Below are positions 40,154-48,381 of a DNA stretch of 64,000 bases, piece by piece (position 1 is the stretch's first letter; each line of letters begins with the position of its first letter). A program made the translations under genes and the position numbers. Location: the NCBI RefSeq assembly GCF_965200585.1, contig NZ_OZ241361.1, one strand, 5' to 3'. This DNA comes from Bacterioplanoides sp965200585. GTDB taxonomy: Bacteria; Pseudomonadota; Gammaproteobacteria; Pseudomonadales; Oceanobacteraceae. Under the pieces are notes generated by a model. It saw only the letters and a program-made list of their open reading frames with translations, was not told the DNA's origin and did no database searches.

Positions 40154-42103
40154 TCAGCGGCCTCTCAAGAATAATTTATCTAATTCTGGCATCGTCATTT
40201 GTGTCCAGGTTGGTCGGCCATGATTACACTGACCACTGCGCTCGGTGGCTTCCATATCACGCAACAGCGCGTTCATCTCAGGCAGCGTTAATTTACGATT
40301 CGCACGTACCGAGCCATGACAGGCCATGGTGGATAACACTTCATTGCGGAAAGCCAGAATACGGTCGGAGCTACCGTGCTCCATCAGATCTGACAACATA
40401 TCGGTAATCAGCTGTGCGGCATTGGCCTGTTGCAATAACACCGGAATTTGTCGAATCAAAATGCTTTCCGGGCCAACCCGGGCCAGCTCAACGCCAAGGC
40501 GTTTGAATTCTTCGCTGTATTGCTCCGCCGCATCCGCTTCACGCTCACTCACCGCCAGCGTTTCCGGCACCAGCAACGGCTGACTGTGGATTCCTTGTTC
40601 ATCCACCGCCAGCTTTAAACGTTCGTAGGTGATGCGTTCATGCGCCGCGTGCATATCAACCACCACCATGCCTTGTGTATTCTGCGCCAGAATATAAATG
40701 CCATGCAGCTGCGCAATGGCAAAACCCAGAGGCGGTACATCCTCATTGTCAGTTTCCGGCAATGCCTGTGTCGCTACTGTCCCCGAAACTGCTTGCGCAG
40801 CTGTAAAGGGCTGCGCACCTTCGAGAGGCTGAGCCAAGGTTTGATAAGCCTGTAATTGCTCTGCCACGGCGGATTGAGTAACCGTGTTTTGAGTGGCATT
40901 GCCAGACGAATAAGCAGTCTGATAACCGGATGGAGAAATCGTGCCAGCCTGAGGCGCTGATGCCTGCCAATTTAATCGGGTTTGTTCACTGAACTCGCCA
41001 GCTTCCACACCGGTGGCCGGAGCACTCTGTTGTGACAAACTCTGGCTCTGTTGCCCCGCATCTTCTAGTCGACCTCCAGGAGGCAACTGAGCATCCGGGC
41101 GTACATCCGCTAATGCTTTATGCAGGGTACGGAATAAAAAGTCGTGCACCAAGCGGCCATCACGGAAGCGCACTTCGTGTTTGGTTGGATGAACATTCAC
41201 ATCCACCAGCTTCGGATCGAGCCATAAATACAACACAAACGCTGGATGACGACCGTGATACAGCACATCGCGATAGGCTTGCTTAATCGCGTGCACCACC
41301 AGCTTGTCGCGCACTACCCGACCATTCACAAAGAAATACTGCATATCACCCTGCGAACGGGAGAAGGTTGGTAACCCGACCCAGCCTTGCAGATTTAAGC
41401 CTGCTGCTTCTCGCTCGATATGCACCGAGCTGTCCATAAAGGTGGGATTTAATAACGACGCCACCCGTTTTTCACGATCAATCGGGCGAGTTGCCGGACG
41501 CAAGGCATGAATCACTTTGCCGTTATGGCGCAGGGTGAAGCCTACGTCGTAGCGGCTCAATGCCAGGCGTTTTACCGTTTCTTCCAGATGGGAAAATTCG
41601 GTTTTTTCGGTGCGTAAAAATTTACGCCGTGCCGGGGTATTAAAAAATAAATCCCGTACTTCAATGGTGGTGCCCGTTGGATGTGCGGCTGGCGACACGC
41701 TGGCCACCATATCGCGTCCTTCGGCGGTTACCTGCCAGGCTTCTTCTGCACTCTGTTCACGTGAGGTCAGCGTTAACCGCGTCACCGAGCTGATACTGGC
41801 GAGTGCTTCACCGCGAAAACCCAAACTGCCAACCGCTTCGAGATCATCCAGGGTAATAATTTTACTGGTGGCATGGCGACTCAGTGCCAGCGCCAAATCG
41901 TCTTTGGCAATGCCATGGCCATTATCACGAATGCGTAATAATTTAACGCCACCCTGCTCCGCATCAATTTCAATCCGGTCGGCACCGGCATCGAGTGAGT
42001 TCTCAACCAGTTCTTTAACAATATTCGCCGGGCGCTCTACCACCTCACCAGCGGCAATCTGGTTAGCTAATCGGGGCGATAATAAGTGGATTCGCGAAGT
42101 CAT
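40154..42103 (-). CDS. mutL: DNA mismatch repair protein MutL, with the C-terminal endonuclease motif
   Basis: A 649-residue GHKL ATPase. N-terminal motifs: IAAGEVVERPANIVKELVEN, DNGHGI and RGEALASI. A disordered, Gln/Ser/Thr/Ala-rich linker spans about 340-460. The C-terminal domain has DMHAAHERITYE at 483-494, fitting the metal-binding DQHA(x)2E(x)4E motif with Q replaced by M, plus ACHGSVRAN and CNHGRP. This is the Pseudomonas-type, endonuclease-active MutL, used by bacteria lacking MutH. Confidence 0.95.
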   Translation of the reverse strand: MTSRIHLLSPRLANQIAAGEVVERPANIVKELVENSLDAGADRIEIDAEQGGVKLLRIRDNGHGIAKDDLALALSRHATSKIITLDDLEAVGSLGFRGEALASISSVTRLTLTSREQSAEEAWQVTAEGRDMVASVSPAAHPTGTTIEVRDLFFNTPARRKFLRTEKTEFSHLEETVKRLALSRYDVGFTLRHNGKVIHALRPATRPIDREKRVASLLNPTFMDSSVHIEREAAGLNLQGWVGLPTFSRSQGDMQYFFVNGRVVRDKLVVHAIKQAYRDVLYHGRHPAFVLYLWLDPKLVDVNVHPTKHEVRFRDGRLVHDFLFRTLHKALADVRPDAQLPPGGRLEDAGQQSQSLSQQSAPATGVEAGEFSEQTRLNWQASAPQAGTISPSGYQTAYSSGNATQNTVTQSAVAEQLQAYQTLAQPLEGAQPFTAAQAVSGTVATQALPETDNEDVPPLGFAIAQLHGIYILAQNTQGMVVVDMHAAHERITYERLKLAVDEQGIHSQPLLVPETLAVSEREADAAEQYSEEFKRLGVELARVGPESILIRQIPVLLQQANAAQLITDMLSDLMEHGSSDRILAFRNEVLSTMACHGSVRANRKLTLPEMNALLRDMEATERSGQCNHGRPTWTQMTMPELDKLFLRGR

Positions 42104-42133
42104 TGAATTGGATAGCTCATTATTTTCGAGTGT

Positions 42134-43510
42134 TTATGAAGCAGGGATTTTAAGTTTTTGTCCGACCCAGACATTGTCAGACTTTAATTTATTCAAACGG
42201 CGAATATCAGCCATCGCCACACGATTTTTCACCGCAATGCCCGATAAAGTATCACCACTGCGGACAACATAGGTTTTGGAACGTTTTTTTATCGGTGTTT
42301 TGTACTGTGTTGATTTGTCAGATTTGGCGACCTTACTATCGAGTTGTGCTGCTAATAAGGTGCCACGCGGAGGATGAGCCTTAAAGTATTGTTTAATGCC
42401 ATTAAAAATCGCATTCGCCATTTTCTTCTGATAACTACGCCCGGACAGTTTTTTCGCTTCGCCGGGGTTAGAAATAAAACCGGTTTCCACTAACAGCGAC
42501 GGCATATCCGGAGATTTTAAAACCGCAAACGCAGCACCCTCTACCTGCCTTTTGTGCAGGCGAGAGAAGCTGCCCATTTGACGCAGCACATGATCACCAA
42601 TCTGTTTGCTTTCTTTTTTGGTGTTATCCATGGTGAGGTCGAGCAGAGTCATGGCAACGTGGTCGTCTTTGTCTTCAATTTTAACGCCACCAATTAAATC
42701 GGATTCGTTTTCTTTATCCGCCAGCCAACGTGCTGCTTCACTGGTAGCACCACGTTCTGACAAGACAAATACCGAAGAGCCATGAGCACTCGGGTGTTTA
42801 AAAGCATCCGCATGAATCGACACAAAAAAATCGGCTCTGGCTTTGCGGGCTTTGGCGGTTCGCTCTCTCAGGCCAATATAATAATCGCCGGTACGCACCA
42901 TAAACGGCTGAAAACCAGGCTCTTTTTTCAGCCGTTTTTCCAGCTCTTTGGCGATGGCCAGCACCACACGTTTTTCATAAATACGTCCTGGACCTATGGC
43001 CCCCGGATCTTCACCGCCGTGACCGGCATCAATGGCAATAATAATATTGCGCTGGCTGGAGCCGGTTTCACGCACTTTTTTAACCGGTGCGGCAATGGCC
43101 TGAATGGGTTTCTGGCGTCCGAGATCCACCACCAGTCGGTGATACGGATATTTTTTATTCGGCTTTAACGGAAAACTTTTGGCACTGATTTTTTCATTTT
43201 TAAGTGCCTTTTCAATATCCAGCACAATACGCAGATCATTTTTATTGCGCTTACCAGAGCGAATACCACTAACAGACGTTTTAGCCACATCGACTTTTGC
43301 TACGTCGATGCGACTTTTGGCATTCATTAAATCAATCACTACCCGTTGCGGATTATCCAGGGTGAAAATTTTATGCTCCGACGGCTCAGTCAGATCAAAC
43401 ACCAGACGAGTATTTTCCGGAGATTGCCAGATACGCACATCTTTAATATCGGCAGTCGCAACAGCCGAAAATAAAATCAGTGTGAACAAAAAAAGTGGTC
43501 GTAAGATCAT
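42134..43510 (-). CDS. amiB: N-acetylmuramoyl-L-alanine amidase with AMIN and LysM domains
   Basis: A 458-residue periplasmic amidase from the ATG at 43508-43510 that opens a signal peptide (MILRPLFLFTLILFSAVATA). An upstream TTG at 43555 would overlap tsaE and add 15 residues before the signal. The AMIN domain (about 20-125, DIKDVRIWQSPENTRLVFDL) targets the septum. The Amidase_3 domain starts IIIAIDAGHGGEDPG, with ADFFVSIHADAF and LLVETGFISNPGE containing zinc and catalytic residues. One LysM domain closes the protein (KTYVVRSGDTLSGIA). Confidence 0.93.
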   Translation of the reverse strand: MILRPLFLFTLILFSAVATADIKDVRIWQSPENTRLVFDLTEPSEHKIFTLDNPQRVVIDLMNAKSRIDVAKVDVAKTSVSGIRSGKRNKNDLRIVLDIEKALKNEKISAKSFPLKPNKKYPYHRLVVDLGRQKPIQAIAAPVKKVRETGSSQRNIIIAIDAGHGGEDPGAIGPGRIYEKRVVLAIAKELEKRLKKEPGFQPFMVRTGDYYIGLRERTAKARKARADFFVSIHADAFKHPSAHGSSVFVLSERGATSEAARWLADKENESDLIGGVKIEDKDDHVAMTLLDLTMDNTKKESKQIGDHVLRQMGSFSRLHKRQVEGAAFAVLKSPDMPSLLVETGFISNPGEAKKLSGRSYQKKMANAIFNGIKQYFKAHPPRGTLLAAQLDSKVAKSDKSTQYKTPIKKRSKTYVVRSGDTLSGIAVKNRVAMADIRRLNKLKSDNVWVGQKLKIPAS

Positions 43511-43551
43511 GTGACTATTATGCAATCGTGTTGTTGTATCCTGCTGAACGA

Positions 43552-44064
43552 TCAAACTGTTAAAGCATTTAATGCCTCAGCCCAGGGCACGGCTCGTTCA
43601 CGACGTGCCTGCCAGACTAATGCCCGGCTTTCTCCCAAGTCCTCTATTGATAGCACCAGATCGGCTTCGGGTAAAATCCCCACGCCTTTATCGGCCCATT
43701 CAATCAGACACAGTGCACCATCGCTAAGATAGTCGCGGATACCCATAAACTCGAGTTCTTCCGGATCGGCCAGTCGATAGAGGTCGAAATGACACACCTT
43801 AACATCGGCCAGTGAATAATCTTCCACCAGCGTATAGGTCGGGCTTTTTACCGCACCGTCATGGCCTAAGCCCTGAATCAATCCACGCGAAAAGGTGGTT
43901 TTTCCGGCACCTAAGGTGCCTTCTAAAAACAGTACCAGGCCAGTACTCAGTAATTGCCGGTCACGCAGATAAGCTGCCATCTTACCGGCGTAAGCCAGCA
44001 TTTGGGGCTCACCAGTAAGGACCACTCCGGTGTGTTCAGAGGATAAGGTGTCTGACTGTGTCAT
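43552..44064 (-). CDS. tsaE: tRNA threonylcarbamoyladenosine synthesis ATPase TsaE
   Basis: A 170-residue P-loop ATPase of the t6A37 tRNA modification complex with TsaB and TsaD. GTLGAGKTTFSRGLIQGLG is the Walker A region and VKSPTYTLVEDY the conserved switch; HFDLYRLADPEELEFMGI and CLIEWADKG complete the family pattern. The ATG shares one base with the nnr stop (TGATG), showing coupling. amiB follows. Confidence 0.94.
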   Translation of the reverse strand: MTQSDTLSSEHTGVVLTGEPQMLAYAGKMAAYLRDRQLLSTGLVLFLEGTLGAGKTTFSRGLIQGLGHDGAVKSPTYTLVEDYSLADVKVCHFDLYRLADPEELEFMGIRDYLSDGALCLIEWADKGVGILPEADLVLSIEDLGESRALVWQARRERAVPWAEALNALTV

Positions 44065-45599
44065 CAGTTCATTAACTCTCTCAGGTAATTCATTAAATCA
44101 GTGGCTAATAAACCACGCTGGCCGCTTTCTGCCGTTGCCAGATCGGCAGCGCCACTGTGAATACACACACCGTAACGGGCCGCCTGCCAGGGTGACATGC
44201 CCTGTGCCAGCAAAGCTGCAATCACACCGGTTAACACATCTCCCATGCCACCACAGGCCATGCCCGGATTGCCATCGGTGCATAACGCCACATGCCCATC
44301 CGGCTTGGCAATAAGGGTTCCCTGACCTTTCAGTACCACGACGGCGTCGTAGGTTTTAGCCAGTTCACGCACCGCACTGAAGCGATCCGCCTGTACCTGC
44401 TCAATACTACTACCTAATAATCGTGCCGCTTCGCCCGGGTGAGGAGTCAGCACGACATCACGCTCGCTGAAACTGCGTTTCCAGCCCGGCGAGGCCAATA
44501 AATTCAGGCCGTCAGCATCCAGCACCAATGGCGACTCAACATTTAACACCTGTTGCAGTAATAATTCTGACCAGCTGCTTTGGCCTAACCCAGGGCCACA
44601 GGCAATCACCGTGCTTTGTTCCAGCAGCGGCTGTAGCTCAAGGCCCGATTCCACCGCTTTTACCATGGCTTCCGGGCGACGTACCAGAATCGGCGTCACA
44701 TGTTCGGTGCGGGTAGCACAACGAATCAGGCCCGAGCCACAACGACCCGCAGCTTCTACCGCCATGGCTACCGCACCGCCCATACCATGATCACCACCCA
44801 CAACCATCACATGGCCAAATTCACCTTTATGGGAATTACCACGGCGCGGACTCAGGCGCTGGCCCAAACGCTCCAGTCGATCCCAACTGATACGCTCACT
44901 TTGTGGCGGCACCTGATGGTACAACAGCGGATCAACCGCTAATGAAGCAAAGGCGATATCACCGGAGACATCCGGGCCATCAGACGTTAACAGCCCTTGT
45001 TTTACGCCAATAAAAGTAATGGTCAGGTCAGCCTGAATAGCGCAACCAAGAATACGGCCACTGTCGGCATGTAAACCTGAAGGTAAATCCAGCGCCAGTA
45101 CATCGGCAAAGTGTGCATTCACAGCCTGAATCGCAGTGGCAAAATCACCATCAACGGCCTTGTTCAGCCCGGTGCCTAACAAGCCATCAATAATCACCTG
45201 GCCTTCGTAAATTAATTCGCCGCGAAAAGCCTGCGGTTCGACTCCGGCTTGTAGTGCCATTTCCCGCGCCTGATTGGCCGCAGGCGATAATTGAGTGTGA
45301 TCACCCAGGGTATAAAACACCACATCCAGTCCATGGTGACAGGCCAGTGCGGCCAGCACATAAGCATCACCGCCGTTATTACCCGGGCCAGCCAGCACAC
45401 ACACCGAACTCTCTTCCGGCCAGCGCTCCAGCATGCTGGCAAACGCCGCTTCACCCGCCCGCGACATCAGCTCAAAGCCTGCGGTATCCGGCTGCAGTTG
45501 CTGAATCTGGCTAATCGCCAGCGCATCCAACTCGCGTACCTGAGCCGCACTGTAGAGTTCGCCGGGCAGATGATCTTTTGCTGAGTAAGGTCGGTTCAT
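44064..45599 (-). CDS. nnr: Bifunctional NAD(P)HX epimerase / ADP-dependent dehydratase
   Basis: A 511-residue two-domain repair enzyme for hydrated NAD(P)H (EC 5.1.99.6 and 4.2.1.136). The N-terminal YjeF_N epimerase has LAGPGNNGGDAYVLA and DLPSGLHAD. The C-terminal ribokinase-like YjeF_C dehydratase begins near HKGEFGHVMVVGGDHGMGGA and has LDADGLNLLA, LTPHPGEAARLL, LKGQGTLIA and GNPGMACGGMGDVLTGVI. It heads the leftward housekeeping unit and diverges from queG. Confidence 0.94.
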   Translation of the reverse strand: MNRPYSAKDHLPGELYSAAQVRELDALAISQIQQLQPDTAGFELMSRAGEAAFASMLERWPEESSVCVLAGPGNNGGDAYVLAALACHHGLDVVFYTLGDHTQLSPAANQAREMALQAGVEPQAFRGELIYEGQVIIDGLLGTGLNKAVDGDFATAIQAVNAHFADVLALDLPSGLHADSGRILGCAIQADLTITFIGVKQGLLTSDGPDVSGDIAFASLAVDPLLYHQVPPQSERISWDRLERLGQRLSPRRGNSHKGEFGHVMVVGGDHGMGGAVAMAVEAAGRCGSGLIRCATRTEHVTPILVRRPEAMVKAVESGLELQPLLEQSTVIACGPGLGQSSWSELLLQQVLNVESPLVLDADGLNLLASPGWKRSFSERDVVLTPHPGEAARLLGSSIEQVQADRFSAVRELAKTYDAVVVLKGQGTLIAKPDGHVALCTDGNPGMACGGMGDVLTGVIAALLAQGMSPWQAARYGVCIHSGAADLATAESGQRGLLATDLMNYLRELMN

Positions 45600-45668
45600 C
45601 CCTGCTTAGCCTTTCAATGTGGTAAATTTGCCAGAATTATATCGACAAGCGCCGTTTAAGTCCTGCCC

Positions 45669-46754
45669 ATGAATTCAGATTTACCCCTTTTTACCCTGGC
45701 TGATGATCTGCGAGATCAGCTGGAGTTGTGGGCCAAAGAACTGGGATTTCAACAACTTGGGGTGACCGACGTTCAGCTCAATGAGCATGAAGAGCGCCTG
45801 CAACAATGGCTCAGACAGGGCTATCACGGCGAGATGGAATACATGGCCGATCACGGCAATATGCGTTCACGCCCGGATGAACTGCACCCGGGTACCATCC
45901 GGGTCATCAGCCTGCGTATGGATTACCTGCCGCCCGATATCAGCATCACCGAACAGCTACAGGATAAAAACAACGCCTATGTCTCGCGTTATGCCCTTGG
46001 CCGGGACTATCACAAGCTGATTCGTAAACGTCTGACCCAGCTGGGTAAAAAGCTGCAACAAGCCATTGCCGAATTAAATGCTGAGCAGCAGATGAATTAC
46101 CGCGCTTTTGTCGACAGTGCGCCGCTACTGGAGCGCGCCTTAGCCAACAAAGCCGGGCTTGGCTGGATTGGCAAAAACACCATGCTGATCAACCGCAAAG
46201 CCGGGTCGTATTTTTTTCTTGGGGAAATTCTCACCGACCTGCCGTTAACGATCGATTCGCGTTATGAAAAAGACCACTGCGGCCGCTGTACTTCGTGCCT
46301 GGATATCTGCCCGACTCAGGCCTTTGTTGGCCCGCATGTTCTCGATGCCCGCCGCTGTATTTCTTATCTGACCATTGAACTGGACGGCCCGATTCCTGAG
46401 CCATTACGCCATGGCATTGGTAATCGTATTTTTGGCTGCGATGATTGCCAGATTGGCTGTCCGTGGAATCGCTTTAGCAAGCACACTCAGGAAGCGGATT
46501 TCACCCCACGCCACCAGCTCGATAAAGCCACCTTGCTGGAATTATTCTCCTGGGACGAAGCCACCTTTTTGAAGCGCACCGAAGGTATGCCGATCCGCCG
46601 TACCGGATTTGAAAACTGGCAGCGCAATATTGCTGTGGCCTTAGGCAATGCGCCGACCAGTTTAGAAGTGATTGAGACACTGAAACGTGCCCGAGTCAGC
46701 GCCAGCCCATTGGTTCAGGAACATATCGACTGGGCGCTTAAGCAGCACGGTTAG
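45669..46754 (+). CDS. queG: Epoxyqueuosine reductase
   Basis: A 361-residue cobalamin- and Fe-S-dependent enzyme for the last step of queuosine synthesis in tRNA (EC 1.17.99.6). An N-terminal QueG domain (ELWAKELGFQQLGVTDVQL, YHGEMEYMADH) is followed by VDSAPLLERALANKAGLGWIGKNT. Two 4Fe-4S motifs are CGRCTSCLDICP and CDDCQIGCPWN. The C-terminal HEAT-like end (VALGNAPTSLEVIETLKRA) is normal. It is divergent from nnr with 69 bases between. Confidence 0.94.
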   Translation: MNSDLPLFTLADDLRDQLELWAKELGFQQLGVTDVQLNEHEERLQQWLRQGYHGEMEYMADHGNMRSRPDELHPGTIRVISLRMDYLPPDISITEQLQDKNNAYVSRYALGRDYHKLIRKRLTQLGKKLQQAIAELNAEQQMNYRAFVDSAPLLERALANKAGLGWIGKNTMLINRKAGSYFFLGEILTDLPLTIDSRYEKDHCGRCTSCLDICPTQAFVGPHVLDARRCISYLTIELDGPIPEPLRHGIGNRIFGCDDCQIGCPWNRFSKHTQEADFTPRHQLDKATLLELFSWDEATFLKRTEGMPIRRTGFENWQRNIAVALGNAPTSLEVIETLKRARVSASPLVQEHIDWALKQHG

Positions 46755-46792
46755 TTTTTTAACGTCAGTAACGTTATTAAATTTGGAGTGAA

Positions 46793-47353
46793 TTAATCGC
46801 GTTTATATAATGCCTCGATAGTGGCTGACCCCAATGCATTCGCATTCACCATATATCCAGTTAACGCCGCCGACGCCTCTTTAGGTAATTCTAACTTCTG
46901 CTTCAGGGCATACACGGTAAACTGATAGCGGTGTGCACCGTCTCCCGGTGGTGGGCAAGCGCCACCAAACGCATGACTGCCATAATCATTGCGCATTTGC
47001 ATGCTGCCCGCCGGTAAATCTTTACCCGCTTCTGTCCCGACTCCAGCACTTAACTGGCTAACGTTTTTAGGAATATTCACCAATTGCCAGTGCCACCAGC
47101 CACTGCCAGTTGGAGCATCCGGATCATACGCCAATAACGCAAAAGCCTGCGTACCTTTGGGCGCACCACTCCAGCTCAGTTGCGGCGACTTATTCCCGCC
47201 ATTACAACCAAAGCCGGTAAATTCCTGAGCGTTAGCCATAAATTCACCATGGCGAATGTCTTTACTGGTCAGAGTAAAGGATTCCGCGTAAGCAGCTGTG
47301 TGCATCAGGCCGGCAACAGCCAGCGTCGCAACAGGTTTGATAAGATGCTTCAT
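46793..47353 (-). CDS. YbhB/YbcL family (PEBP/Raf kinase inhibitor-like) exported protein
   Basis: A 186-residue precursor with a signal peptide (MKHLIKPVATLAVAGLMHTAAYA). The phosphatidylethanolamine-binding fold is shown by GGNKSPQLSWSGAPKGTQAFALL, YDPDAPTGSGWWHWQLVNIP, then HAFGGACPPPGDGAHRYQFTVYAL. These residues form the anion pocket. Bacterial members have no settled function. The gene lies just past queG and before the AraC gene on the same strand, with 91 bases between; no functional link is evident. Confidence 0.88.
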   Translation of the reverse strand: MKHLIKPVATLAVAGLMHTAAYAESFTLTSKDIRHGEFMANAQEFTGFGCNGGNKSPQLSWSGAPKGTQAFALLAYDPDAPTGSGWWHWQLVNIPKNVSQLSAGVGTEAGKDLPAGSMQMRNDYGSHAFGGACPPPGDGAHRYQFTVYALKQKLELPKEASAALTGYMVNANALGSATIEALYKRD

Positions 47354-47444
47354 AATAAGGTGCCCTAAGGTATTTAATGATCCGAAAACAGAGACACCAT
47401 CATAAAAAGTTTAGCGCCGCTACATTACTACCAAAGCAATCGTT

Positions 47445-48281
47445 TTATCGCCCGATGCTCTCAACAGATACATTGGTGTCATTAAGCTGTGTGCGTCGTA
47501 GTTCTCGCGGTGTGGTGCCAAATTGTTGTTTGAATTTATCGGTAAAACGCGACGGCGAGATATAGCCACAATGCTCAGCAATCTGCCCAATGGGCTGCAT
47601 GGTGGTTTGAATCAAATGCAGACCTAACCCCAAACGTGCCTGGTCTTTAATCCCCTGTAAGCTGGCTCCCTGACTTTTCAACTTACGATGCAAGGTTGCT
47701 TCGCTCATAGCTAACTGAGAGGAAATAGAAGTTGCGGTTAATTCAGCCATTGGATTATTCACAATCATGCGATGAATCTGGTTTGCTAATGATTTATGCT
47801 GTACCAATGAGGCCAGACCCTGACATCCCTGATAATGCAACAGCTGTAAAATTTCTTTGCGTCGTGATGACCACAAGGCCTGGGGCACAGAGGCAGACCA
47901 CTCAATAAACTGGGTTAACGCCAGAGTCAGTTCCTCATTTAATAAACCGGATATATAAGCGCTGTCAGAGTGCTCCTCCAGAGGGAGCGCATCAAATTCC
48001 TGAGGTTCAAATTCGAGCAGTAGCGCCAGATAATTCGACTGCCAAGGAATATTGCGCATATCAACGAAAGCACTCCCCGGTAGCCAGACAAAATGACCGG
48101 CGGCTACGTTAAAAGCCGGTTCAGAACCCAGCTCTTTATTGCCCTTAAGCACACACACCAGCATCGGCTTAGGTACCGGAACATTCAGCAGGCTTTGCTC
48201 TCGACAAGCAGCGTAGACAGAAAAAGGCTGTGCACTGGTCTTATTCTGACTTTGCAGAACTGAATCAATCAGATTTTGCAT
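47445..48281 (-). CDS. AraC family transcriptional regulator
   Basis: A 278-residue regulator. The N-terminal cupin-like domain of the AraC_N type includes PKPMLVCVLKGNKELGS and NYLALLLEFEPQE. The C-terminal double helix-turn-helix has TATSISSQLAMSEATLHRKLKSQG and PIGQIAEHCGYISPSRFTDKFKQQFGTTPRELR. Signal unknown. It is downstream of the first repeat lipoprotein gene on the same strand, after a gap of about 100 bases with a hairpin. Confidence 0.9.
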   Translation of the reverse strand: MQNLIDSVLQSQNKTSAQPFSVYAACREQSLLNVPVPKPMLVCVLKGNKELGSEPAFNVAAGHFVWLPGSAFVDMRNIPWQSNYLALLLEFEPQEFDALPLEEHSDSAYISGLLNEELTLALTQFIEWSASVPQALWSSRRKEILQLLHYQGCQGLASLVQHKSLANQIHRMIVNNPMAELTATSISSQLAMSEATLHRKLKSQGASLQGIKDQARLGLGLHLIQTTMQPIGQIAEHCGYISPSRFTDKFKQQFGTTPRELRRTQLNDTNVSVESIGR

Positions 48282-48311
48282 AACGAGAGAGGTAGGAATT
48301 AAAAATTAACA

Positions 48312-48343
48312 CAAGTACCAAACAGTAAAGCATCCGGTACTTG
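48312..48343 (-). terminator. Hairpin downstream of the first repeat lipoprotein gene
   Basis: CAAGTACC (48312-48319) and GGTACTTG (48336-48343) form a perfect 8-bp stem with a 16-base loop, about 40 bases past the stop on the minus strand. A-rich plus-strand sequence on its left (AAAAATTAAC) gives a partial U-tract. Confidence 0.45.
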
Positions 48344-48381
48344 CGTGAAAGAAATAAAGTGTCTGGTTATTCCGGAACAGT

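Noticed and set aside
41610..42272. 220-codon open frame antisense to mutL
   Set aside because: Ser/Arg/Leu-rich shadow of a well-supported gene; no start signal.
46760..46776. Small inverted repeat TAACGT/ACGTTA after queG
   Set aside because: Six-base stem with no proper U-tract on either strand; too weak to call a terminator.
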